Shown: positions 22,439-34,800, counted from the first letter of the stretch. The stretch: DNA of 64,000 nt from Anagrus nilaparvatae (GCA_022575985.1 JAKSXM010000007.1:17486501-17550500); one strand, 5' to 3'. The notes: generated from the letters alone by a model not told the origin. Made by a program: numbers and translations.

Positions 22439-22581
22439 CTTTTAGCCTTACTTGTGTTAACTAACATATCATCCTTGTACCATAAAAATTTTGTTTCATT
22501 ACTTCCAGTCGCTATGCAAGATAAAATAAACTTATCATCCACTTGAACATAAAGCTCGTTTCCTTCATTAATCTTTAAACT
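22439..22581 (-). CDS. Receptor exon c: first half of Ig domain 1
   Basis: 143 bp, 47 codons plus two bases. Acceptor is TTTGTTTTCAG and donor is AG|GTATGT. It starts SLKINEGNELYVQVDDKF and holds the B-strand Cys (FILSC) and, 13 residues later, the core Trp (KFLWYKDD). These are the two hallmarks of the N-terminal half of an immunoglobulin fold. The domain is split by an intron after TSKAK; the Arg codon is completed in exon d. An N-glycosylation sequon (NET) lies between the Cys and Trp, and a second (NTS) follows the Trp, fitting an extracellular protein. The Ig half-domain call is firm. Confidence 0.82.
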
Positions 22582-22683
22582 CTGAAAAACAAAATATTTC
22601 ACATTTTATCTTGATTTAACATAAATTAATAGATTAATTTTAGTTAATGCACACACTAGCTTATTGAGTTATTTTATTAAATA

Positions 22684-23051
22684 CACTGTAAAAAGTAACT
22701 TTTTTAGATTTACAAAAAAAATAGAATTTTTTCGAAAAATTTGCGAATTTTGAAAAAATTTTGTAAATATTCGATTTTTTTTGTGATTTTACGAAAAAAA
22801 TTGTAAATTCACAACTATTTTTCGGAAATTTACAACTATTTTTTGTAAATTTTCGAGAAAAAAATGGTAAATTATAAATTTTTCCTACGAATTCACAAAA
22901 AAAATCGAGAATACTCGTATTTTTTGTTAATATACTAAATTTCGCAAATATACGATTTTTTTCGAATATTTACAAATTTTTTCGATAAATTACTAATTTT
23001 AAAATGTTCTAATTTTTTTGTTAACATAAGAAAGTTACTTTTTACAGTGTA
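22684..23051. mobile_element. TA-flanked MITE, copy 1 (CACTGTAAAAAGTAAC family)
   Basis: Ends are CACTGTAAAAAGTAAC and GTTACTTTTTACAGTG, each bordered by TA. TA duplication fits the Tc1/mariner superfamily. The 368-bp interior is nearly all A/T with repeated words such as TTCGAAAAATT and AATTTACAACTATTTTTCG. Three more copies lie at 56.2, 57.7 and 63.1 kb. It sits just upstream (minus sense) of receptor exon c. Confidence 0.85.
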
Positions 23052-23339
23052 GAGTTGATTATGAAAAAATATTGAAATTTATCGAAATCAAAAGATTTTT
23101 TATTATATTTTTCTTATTTAATATGACTTCTAATTAAAACTAAAACTTTTTTCAGCTAATTATAAAAACTTTCTTTTAAAAAACTTAGACTCATGCATAT
23201 AATAAACTGCAATTTGTTTTAACTTCAATCAAAGTTTTAATAAAAATTGCATTTCCAAATTAAAATAATGGGTATAAAGCTTTATTAATGAAGAGTTTTA
23301 CAATAATGTGAGCCAAAATTTAATTATTATCAAAAATTA

Positions 23340-23780
23340 AATTCATAAGGAGGGAGGATTCAAAAATGAAAGTTTTTTTGGGGAATGAAAAATGGGACTT
23401 ACTATAATTTCGGTTATTTGACTTAAAATAAATAGGGAGACTTTAAGTTAAAAACTTATAACCGGATTTGTGTAAACATAACCAAAGAATATGGAACTTG
23501 TTTACTTACAGCTGACGGCTAGGTATAATGCATAAATGTTACGAAAAATTAGAATACAACTTGCTTATTTTATAATTTGTAATTATCACTTTTATTAGAC
23601 GTTAAGATTCTAAATCCAAACGATTCTAATTTCCTAAACACGTATTATTTTAGATCCCAAAATTTAAATTAATAATAAGTCCCATTTGACCCACCTCCCC
23701 TTTAATCGGACATATTTAAACCCTCTTGATTTTCAAATTTGCAGGTTACCTCTTCCCAGACTTAAGTGACTGACAATCTA
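23340..23780. repeat. Decayed GGAACATGTT repeat
   Basis: It carries ACTTATAACCGGATTTGTGTAAAC, GAATATGGAACTTGTTTAC, and later CCCTCTTGATTTTCAAATTTGCAGG. These match the order in copies at 10.4 and 57.1 kb, with inversions and decay. Confidence 0.4.
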
Positions 23781-24317
23781 TCTGTAGAGTGCGGTACACG
23801 GCAGTGCTCTATATCTGTCAAGACCTGAAGGCTAAATACGAGTACACCTAAAGTACATCTAAGTACTCTATTAGGAAGTAAGTGGAGTGTCTAAGTTTTT
23901 GTTGTGGGGGCTTTGCTCTCGACCCCCTTTAGTATATTAATTTTTTATAATATTATTCTTTTAAAATCAAACTTAATCTTAATTAATTATTAAATTCTTA
24001 TTACTATATTAATTAAATATTATGTAATCACAGAGGAGAAATTAATCTGTAGGGGGGTGGTCCAGAAGGGCACTGGGCCGTACATCAAATATTCATACAT
24101 AACGAAATATTTAGTGTAAATGCACTCGCAAAATTGTTAAGTTACTAAAGTTGTAACCTTTATAAAAAAAATCAATTTAAGAAAAAATCATACTTAATAA
24201 TAACAAATTCACATGAGACCAAAGCATATAAGTCTTTTTTTCTCTCTTAAATTGCAATGCCATTAAAATCTTGTGAATTTTTATGTTATTATATCAATTT
24301 TTATAAATTTATAAATT

Positions 24318-24505
24318 TTAACATGGAACATGAACTTTTAGTACGAGTTTTAGTAAAAGTGATAATTACTAATTATAAAAATAGCAAATTGTATTGTAAT
24401 GTTGCATAACATTCATGTTTTATAACATGCACATAGCTTTAGTTAACATGTTCCTAGCATTTAGGTTGTGCTTACACAAAACGGTTATAAGTTTTTTTTG
24501 AGTTT
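24318..24505. repeat. Short GGAACATGTT repeat copy
   Basis: TTTTAACATGGAACATGAAC at one side and AACATGTTCCTAGCATTTAGG with GCTTACACAAAACGGTTATAA at the other. This is the shortest member with both end motifs, about 190 bp. Confidence 0.5.
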
Positions 24506-26059
24506 TTTGAGGTTTATCTAAAAAACTGAATAAAAAAAATAGAATAAAAAACTGATAGCAGTATCAAATTTAGCAGGAAATTTTAGCAAAAAATTATTCA
24601 TGTAGGTTTTACAGAGATAAGATGCATATCTTTTTTGTTTTAACGTTTAAAAAAAAATAAAAAGATAAATAAATTTTAATATTTATTTATTTTAATGAAA
24701 TAATTCTAGAATTAAATAAAACAACAGATTTAAAAATAAAATAACTTTTTAAATAATTCAAAAATTAAAAATAAAAGCTTTAGACATAAACGAAAAAAAT
24801 GGAATTATGCTTAACATACTATAAAGTCCAATATAGCATATGAAATAAATAAAACGCCGCAAACAAAATGAATTAAACGCCATCATATGTAACAATAAAA
24901 TTTTATAGACTGGATTGTAAACTATATCAAAGTCTAAATCCCGTTGAGAAGTAATAATAAAAAAAAAAATCAAAACGCAGTATTCACAAAAATATTTTTA
25001 AAAAATTTATAATTTATTATATCGCTTGTGTTATAATATATCTGCCATTTAGGTTTTTTATGAAAAAACTTAAAAAGTATTAGTAGCAGTAAATATAGTA
25101 AGGAATGCATTTGAAGCAAACATAAATAATATTCATACAACAAAATAAGTTAATATTTGGAACGACGAATACCTCTATATAATCTAGAAAATTTCATAGC
25201 CTATATAATTTTTGGCTCTCTAATATCAATTTAAAAAAATAAGTAATATTTTAAAAGCATAAATATGTCAAATAAAATAATATTCATATTTGTGTATATA
25301 AAACGAAGGTTTGGCACAAAAGCAAAATTTATACTTTAGTTTCATTTGAATTAGTTGAAGAAATTGGATACATTAATACCGAGGAGCTGATTTTAAATTT
25401 ATTAAAAAGTATAGTAAGTCTTTTAGAAATATATTTTTTTCTGCTTGAATTAATCTTTAGGTCAACTTATTCTTTGTTTGAAGCTTAAACTTTAGCCTAA
25501 GTTTATAACTAACAAAAAGCTAGACCTCAGTATAAATACATCTTTTGTTTAAACATTATCTTAAATTTTTAGATTTTTTGGATTTTTTTCTTACTAGGAA
25601 GTCGAAAACACCATTTTCGCCACGCAAAGTGATCGAAAAAATGTGATGACTCTTCACTGAGAAAGAAAAATTGTGTTTTATCCATGGGAACAAAAAAAGA
25701 ATGCCCCAGATCGCAGTTTACTATCCTCGATTTTGCCTTGGATGCTAATTAACGTGCGAACTGGGCCATTCTTTTTTATTGCTTTCTTGGTTGAAAATGT
25801 ACTTTTGTTTTCAATTCGATTATTCAATTTATACATCTATTTGAAATTCTTTCCATTAACTTAAAACCTATAATTAGATTATTTAATTTCTATTATTACA
25901 GTTATGCTTAAATCAAAAATACTGTAGATGCCACAGTATAATAATTTCAACATTAAAATTCCCTACACACTGAAACTTGGGTTATTATATTTTTTGACCT
26001 TCGTTCCTACTTTAGTTTTTCAAAATAAGAGTAGGGCAAGCTATTATTACAATTTTAGG

Positions 26060-26400
26060 ATAAAAACACCTGAAAAAACATCCCCCGGTACTCTCCGTTT
26101 CGACTCCGTTTATTCCAACGGGGCTTCTGGCCTTAGGAACACAAGTTTCAATGTTTTAAATAGGGTTTTTTGGTAATTTTCAATATAACGCTGCAAATCA
26201 CAATCAAACTCTAACTGGTGGTCTCATTTTTTTTATGTAAGTGTCATTTTTCAAGCCTCATAAACGGCATTTAATCCTACTTAATAACATTTAGCCTTGT
26301 ATTTCTATGTTCAGAAGACCCTTTGGAATAAACGAAGGGTATTTGGGTTTTTTCCCCAACATATTAGACTCATCCATTACAATAGATTATAATTTGGTTT
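26060..26400. repeat. Fragment of the GGCCTAGAA palindromic family
   Basis: Inverted pair TTTATTCCAACGGGGCTTCTGG (26109) and TCAGAAGACCCTTTGGAATAAACG (26311), with the shared module (CTGGTGGTCTCATTTT, CATAAACGGCA) between. It is a decayed relative of 12145-12962, inside the intron between exons b and c. The 82-codon frame at 25928-26176 ends within it and is not recognised. Confidence 0.5.
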
Positions 26401-27121
26401 GCTAAAGGTAGCAATACTTCCTTGTTAAATGGTTAATTTTAAGTATAACAGTTGCCAATCTACATGTTAAAGACTATATGGTATGAAAAAATAAATTAGC
26501 AGAGATTAATACAGTATAAGAAAAAACAGTTTAAAGTAAAACAAGTTACTTTTGAAAAAAATATATCCTTCTAAAATTCTGTGAATGAAAATAACTCTTT
26601 TTTAGTTTTGAAATTTACTCAACCCATTATTTAAATTTTTTCAAAGATTACCAAACCTTTTTTTAATCAAAATCTTCGTTTTTTATTCTTTATTAAAGTT
26701 CTGTTGATTAATCCTTTTATAAAAATAAAAATAAAAGGTTTTTTTGAAGTACGTAAAATTGCATTTCTTAAATACTTTAATTCACTTTCATGTTAAAAAA
26801 AAAAAAAACAGTAAAAAACCTATAAATTTATGTAACAAAGATCATCTTAAAGAAATCAAAAAATCTAAAAAGATTTATAAAGTTATAAATAATTCATAGT
26901 GGACTATAAAAGAAAACATGACTTTTTTTATCTTTGACTTTGCCTTTGAAATCTTATGAAAGTACATTCAAAAAAAACTTTTCAATCAATATGAAATGTT
27001 AAATATATATATAGAAGTGTATTATAATAGCAAAAGATATATAAAAAAGTAAAATTTATAGAAGCATTTGGTGAAATAAAATATTAAGAAAATGAAAAAA
27101 AAAAAAAAAAAAATTAAATAC

Positions 27122-27281
27122 CTGTATCTGTAATAAAGTTTTTGGTTTCAATGTATACTCTGATGGATCTAAATAAATATCTCCAACCCTTCGACGATGA
27201 ATTAATTTTCTCATTGCTTCTTGAAAATGAGGAGTATCTTGAGAGTTACCAAAAAATTGAAAATCTACTTCATTATCTTCA
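27122..27281 (-). CDS. Receptor exon b: SEA-like segment, C-terminal half
   Basis: 160 bp, one base plus 53 codons. Acceptor is TTTCAAACAG and donor is GTATTT. The peptide contains EVDFQFFGN, then FQEAMRKLIHRRRVGDIYLD followed by PSEYTLKP. A strand, an amphipathic helix and then a (V/I)G-x-(I/L)-x-(L/V)-D-P turn are the pattern of the last helix and strand of SEA domains, which are extracellular modules of mucins and some adhesion GPCRs. The usual GS-VVV autocleavage motif is not evident. A neighbouring intron of only 155 bp ties it to exon a. The domain name is by pattern only; that it is a coding exon is better supported. Confidence 0.68.
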
Positions 27282-27436
27282 CTGTTTGAAAAAATAAAAA
27301 TTAATTATAATTAAAAGTTTCATAACTTAGTTGAAAGTTATTTTAAAATAGTTATAATAATTTTTACTTGCAATTAAATGCCATAAAATATGTCAAATAA
27401 ATGGAGATTAATAGAAAATAATTTATTTTTACTCAC

Positions 27437-27501
27437 GTTATATTTAAAACTTGTAAACTTTCTATTGACCCTTTATGAAGCTCTCTAGTGTATTTTGATA
27501 A
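27437..27501 (-). CDS. Receptor exon a: start of SEA-like segment
   Basis: A short 65-bp exon of 21 codons plus two bases. Acceptor is TTGTTTTAG and donor is GTGAGT. It reads LSKYTRELHKGSIESLQVLN and ends mid-codon; AC plus T from the next exon makes Thr. The HKGSIESLQVLNI stretch looks like the central strand of a SEA domain, where a GS(V/I) step before a beta strand is usual. It also loosely resembles a leucine-rich repeat. The choice rests mainly on exon b. The exon has no start codon, so at least one more exon lies upstream; its reading frame is set by continuity with exon b. Confidence 0.55.
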
Positions 27502-29082
27502 CTAAAACAAACAAATTATAAGTTTTGGTTATATTTTATAATTTCTCCAATTTATTTTCTTTTAAGTTATTTTTTAAAATTATTTTTATAATTGATATTA
27601 TTTTAATATTATAATATACTACTTTAAAATGTAAATTTATTATAATCAGAACAGGGTTTTTAATCAAAAAGGTTTTCTTAATCGATTTATGAAATGCATT
27701 TCACACATACTGGTTTATTGTTTTAATATCTTCTAGCAAGGGGATATCGCAAAGAATTTCAAATGACTAAATAAATAATAAATTATAAGTCCCGTAAAAT
27801 GTGATCTTTACAAAATAATAATTGAAAGACAGATTTTTAAAGAAAAATCAATTGTAATCACCAACTTCGTACATCAATATTTGAAAATGATTCAAGGAGA
27901 AAAGTTAAGTAGAAAATTTTTGGAAAAAATAGCTTTCCCCTAGTGATACCAATAAAACTTACTATTAGAAATTGTCATTTTGGAATATATGAAAAATTTA
28001 AAATCACTTTTAACCATACTTGAAAGTAGACTCAATAGAAATAAGACCAATGCAAAGTGTTTTGGTCAATTCGTATAAGATTGTTGAGTTGTTTGGATGT
28101 TTTTTGAAGTAACTCTAATAACATTGGGTCCTATTATTCTGTCTTCAGAAGAATCTTTAGAGCAAATTTTATCTAGTTTTAAAAAAATTATTTCTAACTG
28201 TACTTTACCCCTGAGAGGGTACTTTTTTTATTCAGAATGTTATTGAATATGATTTCACATATTCTAACACCAAGATACATATAAGTTATATAGTTATATA
28301 CTCATATCTTGAGTAATTAAAATAAAAAAAATTTATTCTCAAGAATGAAAATTTTTTATTCAAGTTAAGTAATATAAAAACTCCTACACCTTTTCGTATA
28401 TAAATATGCTAAATGTATGTTAGTTTTAAATATAGACTTCTTTTGTTTTTTTTTTAATCCTCTTTATTTTAAATTTGAAAAAAAAGTAAGTAAAAGATTT
28501 GAGCTTTTAAGATTTCAACAGTTAAAAAACTTTTTTTTAAAAAGTCGACACAATTTTCTATACAGTAAAAAGGAATAAGTTTTTGTCAAATCTACACAAA
28601 TGTAAATAATAATAGGTATCTTTTGTTTTAACATATTTAAAAAAATGCCAGAGTAATTAAAAGTTTTTAATGTCAAATAATGAATTTTGTTTATAAAATA
28701 ATTTATAAAAGTTTTTTTTTTTAAATAAATAAATAGGTATAAGCAGAATAACAAAGTTTTAAAAAAAATAAATGTATTTTTTTTGTTGTTTTATATAAAT
28801 ATTTAATATATATTATATATATTAGCCTGGCGGTTATTTGGTTTGAGGCTTGATGTGTCGTCTTTTTATTATAGAACACTTCTTTAGGTTGTATGGTGGC
28901 AAATATTTATCGTCTCAAAAAATTTTTACTAATTATTTATAATTGTTTGATTAAATCATGCATTGTTAGAACCTTATAGAAACGTTAATGAGCGAATATT
29001 GTACTTTAATTTAGACTACACACGGTTATGCTGTTTTTCTTGAAATTTCAAGCAAAAAATATAACTGTTATTTAGAAGCTAT
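27502..29082. other. AT-rich sequence upstream of exon a
   Basis: Expected to be receptor intron or 5' region. No further exon with kept motifs was recognised; very short exons could be missed. A 79-codon minus frame at 28515-28754 is low-complexity and not supported. Confidence 0.4.
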
Positions 29083-29086
29083 TTAA

Positions 29087-29621
29087 GGAGTTACGAGGGT
29101 AAATAAAAATGATGACAGAACTGAATGAAACTGAAAAATTATTAAATTTAAACATTTTTAAAGTTGAATAGAACTTGGTTTTACCTTTGTTACCACATTA
29201 ATTTTCATTTTATTGCAAATTAAAAATAGGCAGTTTAACATTGCTCTTATAGAAATTTATATTTGGAGCTTACAAAAAATATCATAGGGATGACACAGGG
29301 AGATGAAACTAATTAAATATCATAAATAAATTGTCAAAGATTGTATTTCCAATTTATTTTATCTAGGTTACCACATTCAATCATTAATTATTCGGTAAAA
29401 ACCAAGTTTTAGCAAGTACCATAACCTAAAATAATAAAGTTTTTTCATAAATAATTTTTTCATAAATAATTAAAATAATTTTTTTGCAATAATATTACAT
29501 AATAAACTCATTTTTTAATATTTTTACGACTAATTTTATTTTAAACTGCAAATTATAAAAAAAAAAATAGCGTCGGTAATGTGGATATTGACTCAAATTT
29601 TCTATTTACCCTCGTAACTCC
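29087..29621. mobile_element. 535-bp inverted-repeat element with TTAA borders
   Basis: Ends are GGAGTTACGAGGGTAAATA and its inverse TATTTACCCTCGTAACTCC, flanked by TTAA at 29083-29086 and 29622-29625. Internal AT-rich sequence repeats TTACCACATTNAAT in both senses. TTAA suggests piggyBac-type mobilisation, though TTAA also occurs often by chance here. No coding. Confidence 0.65.
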
Positions 29622-29797
29622 TTAAATCAACTATAAAGGACTTTACGAAAGCTTAAATTTTAAAGTTTGTTTATTAGAAAGAAATTAGGATTGTAGAAAT
29701 TAAAAAATAGTTAATTATATTTAAATGAAATTACGAAAAAATATTCTGTAGATTTTGAGTTAATCTTAGATTGTATTAATAATTTTAATTCAAGACA

Positions 29798-30198
29798 ACC
29801 TGCTGTTATACCTAATTGCATATGTCTTTTCTTTTTACTTATATAAATTTATAATTTGTTGGCTGCTGTTACGTAGTTGAGAGGTTAATAGCAGGGGGTA
29901 AACTAAGATGAAACAGAGTCAGATATCGAAAAAATTCAATATTGATTTTTAGATACTAACTTAATTTTCCAATCTTAGATTGTATTAATTTTTAAGAAAC
30001 AATGTTAAAAAAAAAATTAATTTTAGATAAAAATTCAGTAAAGTGAAACTTTTTCATTTTTCTTTATCTTTAAACTTAATTACAATTAATTATTAATTTA
30101 GTTTATCTTCTATTACCTCATGATAAGGTAACAGCAGCATTAAAAATAAATTTATAAGTAAAAACAAAAGAAATAGGCAATTCGATGTAACAGCAGGT
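29798..30198. mobile_element. 401-bp palindromic element, ACCTGCTGTTA ends
   Basis: ACCTGCTGTTATACC...CTAATTGCATATGTC on the left pairs with the inverse at 30180-30198. A second nested pair (GCTGCTGTTACGTAG with TTAATAGC near 29870-29890; CTATTACCTC and GTAACAGCAGC near 30110-30137) shows the inversion continues inward. Target duplication not resolved. Confidence 0.55.
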
Positions 30199-30705
30199 CA
30201 TCTTCACTTACTAATTTCCTAAACTTTAGAATATTTTTTTCGGAATTCACTATTTTTAATTTTCATAATCCAAATTTTTTTTTCTCAAATGAAAGTTAAG
30301 AAAAGGGAGACGAATAACATTTAAGCTTTTCTGTAGTCTTTCTTATTTTATTTAAATAACAAGATGCTTGAAATTTCAAGCAGCTATATTTCTTGCTTGA
30401 ATTTTAAAGTATTTGCTGTAAAATGCAAGCAAAGTAGCCTAGCAGCGATAGAAATTTACATGATAATAAATGTTACCCAACTATTTGGCATGTACTGTAT
30501 TTCGCCAGAGAACATTAGATTGGCTCGTCAGTAGAAGCCTAATGTATCTTATCTAGAAACTTTTTAGCTTTCGCAGAGCTAAGATCTTATGAATATTATT
30601 TTTGTAAAAATATTTTTTGGATTGTTAGACTAGATTGATTCGCATCAGACCATTCTCTTTTTTCTACTCTTTTGTAACTTTTACCTGTCACACTGCACTC
30701 CCGTA

Positions 30706-31093
30706 ACCTAGCTGGTGCTTTGGGTCTTCCAGGACCCCTAGACAAAATTGCCCACTTTGGGCATCCTATTAAATTAAATAGTTTTTATATTTTTTTATAA
30801 AATTTTTTTAATTATTTTAATGAATACTCTTAATTTTAAGTGTAATTTTATCTTTTAAGTTAAAAAACAAAAAAAATAAAGTTTTCCAAACAATCGTGAT
30901 TTAACATAATTTTACTTAAAAATTTATAGGTTTTTGTTGCTTTTAAAATTATTACCTACATGCTCCAAAATATAGTTTAAAGCCTTGAATTACTAGAGAT
31001 TGCACCACTAGTGTCATTTTTTAAATTTAAGTAGGTTGAATTTTAACTTGAAAGGGCTTGAGGTCTTTAAAGACCCCAAGTGACAGCTAAAGT
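30706..31093. repeat. Inverted-repeat element with hairpin ends
   Basis: CTAGCTGGTGCTTTGGGTCT then TCCAGGACCCC at 30707 is matched by the inverse near 31053-31093 (GAGGTCTTTAAAGACCCCAAG, GACAGCTAAAG). Each end can itself fold (GGGTC/GACCC-type). About 390 bp, no coding. Confidence 0.4.
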
Positions 31094-31210
31094 TTAATCA
31101 ATATTCGATGTACATACTAACTAAGGCCACGAAAAAGACTTAGGAAATCTTTCTATATCAACTGATTGAGTTTTTTTGAAGCCATACGCGAATCGAATAT
31201 TATTTATTAA

Positions 31211-31520
31211 CCCTTTAGTGCAGTATGACGAGTATACTCGTCAAAACGCAGTTGTTACTATTTCCATGATGACGAGTATACTCGTCATGACTTTTTTTCC
31301 CATTTTCGTGCTCTATATCAATATTTTCTAAAAATCCACATAGGTAAGGGGTTCTTGGGGTCACTGATTATGAATATGATGTCCAAAAATAATGAAAATT
31401 CAATATGGCCTCGGAAAATTGGCTATAAACTAAAATGGAAACTTCAATTTATGCATCCTTTGCCAAAAAACGCATGCATTTTGGAAGCTAAAAACCGGAA
31501 TTTACTCATGCACTAAAGGG
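31211..31520. mobile_element. 310-bp piggyBac-type MITE
   Basis: Ends are CCCTTTAGTGCA and TGCACTAAAGGG (near right end CATGCACTAAAGGG), flanked by TTAA at 31207-31210 and 31521-31524. CCC-starting inverted repeats with a TTAA duplication are the piggyBac signature. Near the left end the 16-bp palindrome GACGAGTATACTCGTC occurs twice (31228 and 31273), only on this side, which could be a binding-site array. The interior has no transposase. Confidence 0.85.
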
Positions 31521-31628
31521 TTAATTAGCTTATTTATTTATCATTTGTTGTATCAAATTATTTTATTTTTCTTAACTCTAGTGCTCAGTACATAAAAATG
31601 AGATACTTTTATAGGTTTTCCTTAAATG

Positions 31629-31830
31629 GCCTGTTTTGATCCGACTGGAGGATCCAGTAAAAATTTCAAACACATAAAAATATTTTAAAATTTCCAAACT
31701 ATAATTTTAAATAGTAGTGTATGGCCTTTTTTGATCAGACTAGTGAGTGGGGGTGGGAGGGCAAAATATAGACTCTCACCCCGCACTAAAATTATTTCGG
31801 AAATGATTAAATATTTTTATGTGTTTGAAA
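31629..31830. repeat. Small repeat pair
   Basis: GGCCTGTTTTGATCCGACT at 31629 recurs as GGCCTTTTTTGATCAGACT at 31723. CAAACACATAAAAATATTTT near 31667 is inverted near 31806. Possibly a decayed MITE. Confidence 0.35.
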
Positions 31831-34800
31831 ATTTTAAAGATTAATAATCACTATAATAAATTTAAAAGAAAACTATAATAAATTTTTACAATACTTTTTA
31901 TTAAAATCAATTTCTCGATTATAAAAAAAATAAAAAATAGGAAATAAATCATTGATTTTCTGAACCTCAATTTAGACTTATTACAGTTAAGTAATCATAT
32001 AATATTAAACTATATATATAAAAGTACAATAAAACACTTAAAAGAAAAGAATTTTTTTTCATAAAAATATCAAGTCACGTATATTTTTTATTTATAAAAA
32101 AAAAAAAATGAAATAAAAAAATAATCGATAACGATTTTAATAAAAAAATAAGTTTTTCTCGTGCTTTCTTAAATCATTTGTAAGCAACTCACTTCAGTTA
32201 CAACTTATTGTGGTTAAAATCGGTTTTAGAATAAAAAGTTAAACTGACTGAAAATATATAAGAATATCAGCATTAGTACATGTTAAGAATCTATCTTTCG
32301 TGCTTGTACGAGCAGAATCATCGTTTCTACACATTTATATATATATATATCTATTTTTTTTATTTTTATTTATACATATATGTTTTCCAGTATATATATA
32401 GCATTAAAGTATGAAATATATATATGATGAGTTGGCAGATATGTTCAGACGATATTTTGATCAAATTCCTTATATCGAAACCTGTAAGGATGCAATATTA
32501 TTACTATACTTGTAGCAAACTAAAGAGGCGAGAATTGATTACAGCTCGAAAAAACATGTTTTATATGTAATTTATTACGTGGTAACTGAAATAAGAATTT
32601 AAAATGATTTTTTAATAAAGATGTATTTTTTTTATATTAGACGGGTAGATAAGGTTAAAATTTGCTTAGATTTTTTAATACCGAATTAAATTAAAAGTTC
32701 CATTTAATAAAATCATCAGATTAATAGCTTGTTTGTTATTATATTATGGGTTGAAAATTTGCTACATAAAAGTTCAAGAATTAGGTGTCAATACTCAGAA
32801 AAAGAGTTATAACTTTTTGAATCTTATTCTTTTTTTCTGATAACCAAGTACTTGGAAGTGATTCAATAAGCTTCAATTTCGAAAATCTTATTTTTTTGGC
32901 ACCTAATTTTACCCAATAATCGAAGAACCAAACAATTTTTTTATTTAACTACTCGGCTAATATATACATCAGCTACTTTACAGTGGATATTAACAGATAT
33001 ATAAATAATATTTTAGCTAAACCTTCTTTAATTCAATTATTTTTAAAAAATAATTTTTTTTGTTGAATATTTTAAAATATCAATTATATAAAATAATCCT
33101 GAATTTATTTGGAATTAATTAAACTTATTTTTTTTTTTACTTAATTGGAAATGCTGAAAAAAAATACAAATTTATTTAAAAAATTTAACTATTATTTTCA
33201 CAAATTGTAAAAAATATGACGTAGAATAAATGAATTGTAAATACCTACATTAGTTTTTGCAAAGTAAAAAAAATAAAAAAATCAATATCAGCAAATGTAT
33301 ATTTTTTTACTTTTGAATTTATCAGATTTTAAAAATATTGAATAATTTACATTTACTAAAAAAAAAAAAACTAAAAAAAAAAAAACTAAAAAAAAAAAAA
33401 TTATTTTTTTGTCAAATTGTATTTTAAAACTCTTTCGTTAAAATTGACCACTGTAATCGACAAATGCTTTTTTAGTTTATTTAAAATATCTCGCACTATA
33501 TTTATTATAAAATAAATGCTTTTGTAATTTTTTCACTTCTGAGCACTGGAAATATTAAAAACAGTTTTTTATTTAAATATATTATTTATTATTATTGAGA
33601 GGATATTTCTGAAGACTTTTAGAAATGCTCACTTTTTTTACCTAGTTTTAATTTTTTTTCGTATTGTTGAGTGTTTTTTATTTTCAGAAGTAATTTTTTT
33701 TCTTATTTTTTAGCTCTTTTAGCATTATACTGACCTGAAATGAGGGGACCGATTAAAAAATGGTAATTTGCTTAATGTTTTCGTTCTGTATTTCTTGTTG
33801 TGCAGTATTGTAATTTTTCATTATCTCTTATTAGTAAATTTTAATAAACTGACTTTTTCAGTGTAATTGTTACAAAAGTTGAAGAAAAACAACAGAGTTT
33901 GATTAGGTATGAAACAAGTAGTTTTAGAGGTTCGTCTCGCAGTTGAAAGATTTTTCACGAATTTTACTCCGTATTTAAAAGTTTATACAATATTTGCTAA
34001 TTTGACTTATACTTATCGCCGAAATAATTCATGCAATTTACATAAATAATTATCATATGCTTTTACTAAAAGCACCCAAATAGTTCGTGCTTAAAAATGA
34101 CATAATATAAGCTTCTCCAAATTCTCTATTAGTCTAAAAAGACTATAAATTATTTATCCTGTCGCTGAAAGATTAGAATCATTACAATGCATACTATAAA
34201 GAATAACATCAACTTTCCACACATTAATTCTATTCTGTTTTGAAATATTTTTTTTTTAATTTACGATCAATCAATATGTATTGACATTTGCTCTATTTAT
34301 AAATTAACTTTTGCCAATTTACTTTTCAGAAATGTAATTAGCATACAAAAATAAAAGAGCTTTAATTAATAAATTTTTTATTTAAATTGTACAAATTTAC
34401 TTTTTTTATTTTAAAATATTGATTAAAAAAAGAAATAAAATTTAACAATTTGGATTTTTTTTTTTAATACTGGGTATTGAATTTTTAAAATAAAAATACT
34501 GGAAAATGTTAAATAAACTTTATCAATTTTTTTTTGTTTCTGTCAAATCAGAATATTTCAAGAAAAAGATTTTTCTTAAATTTGAATAAATTTCATAGTT
34601 TTAGACAGTTTTATATTTTTTACAATTTTAAAAGACGTTTTTAAAATTTATTTATGTCAACGTGAATGTCAATTTTACAATTTTTAAGGATGCTCTGGCC
34701 ATAGAATTTTCGAATAATTTTATATACAGTTTTTTAGAGCAAAGTCTCAGGAATCCAATGGTGTAAGTCTTTTAATCGGTAATCGTGCAAAATTTAACAT

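Larger units (their letters stand above)
8796..27501 (-). other. Gene locus: partial adhesion-GPCR-like receptor (five ectodomain exons)
   Basis: This is the span of the only host gene I can support. Five exons joined in the order 27437-27501, 27122-27281, 22439-22581, 11459-11663, 8796-9239 give 1017 nt with no stop. Phases agree at every junction: 2/1, 0/0, 2/1, 0/0. Every border has AG and GT. Introns are 155, 4540, 10775 and 2219 bp, and the long ones are filled with transposons. Domain order is SEA-like, Ig, Ig, HormR. In animals HormR next to Ig or SEA is typical of adhesion GPCRs; vertebrate group VI (ADGRF) combines SEA and Ig, while ADGRA combines Ig and HormR. Which subfamily this belongs to is inference. 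The first exons, the signal peptide, the GPS/GAIN and the 7TM exons were not found. Confidence 0.75.

Noticed and set aside
23895..23935. GGGGGCTTTGCTCTCGACCCCC hairpin as a Helitron 3' end
   Set aside because: The hairpin is followed by TTTAGTA, lacking CTRR directly before T, and no matching 5' end was found.
27437..27501. Exon a as a leucine-rich repeat
   Set aside because: Only one weak Leu spacing is present, and exon b continues with a SEA-like pattern rather than further repeats; not fully excluded.
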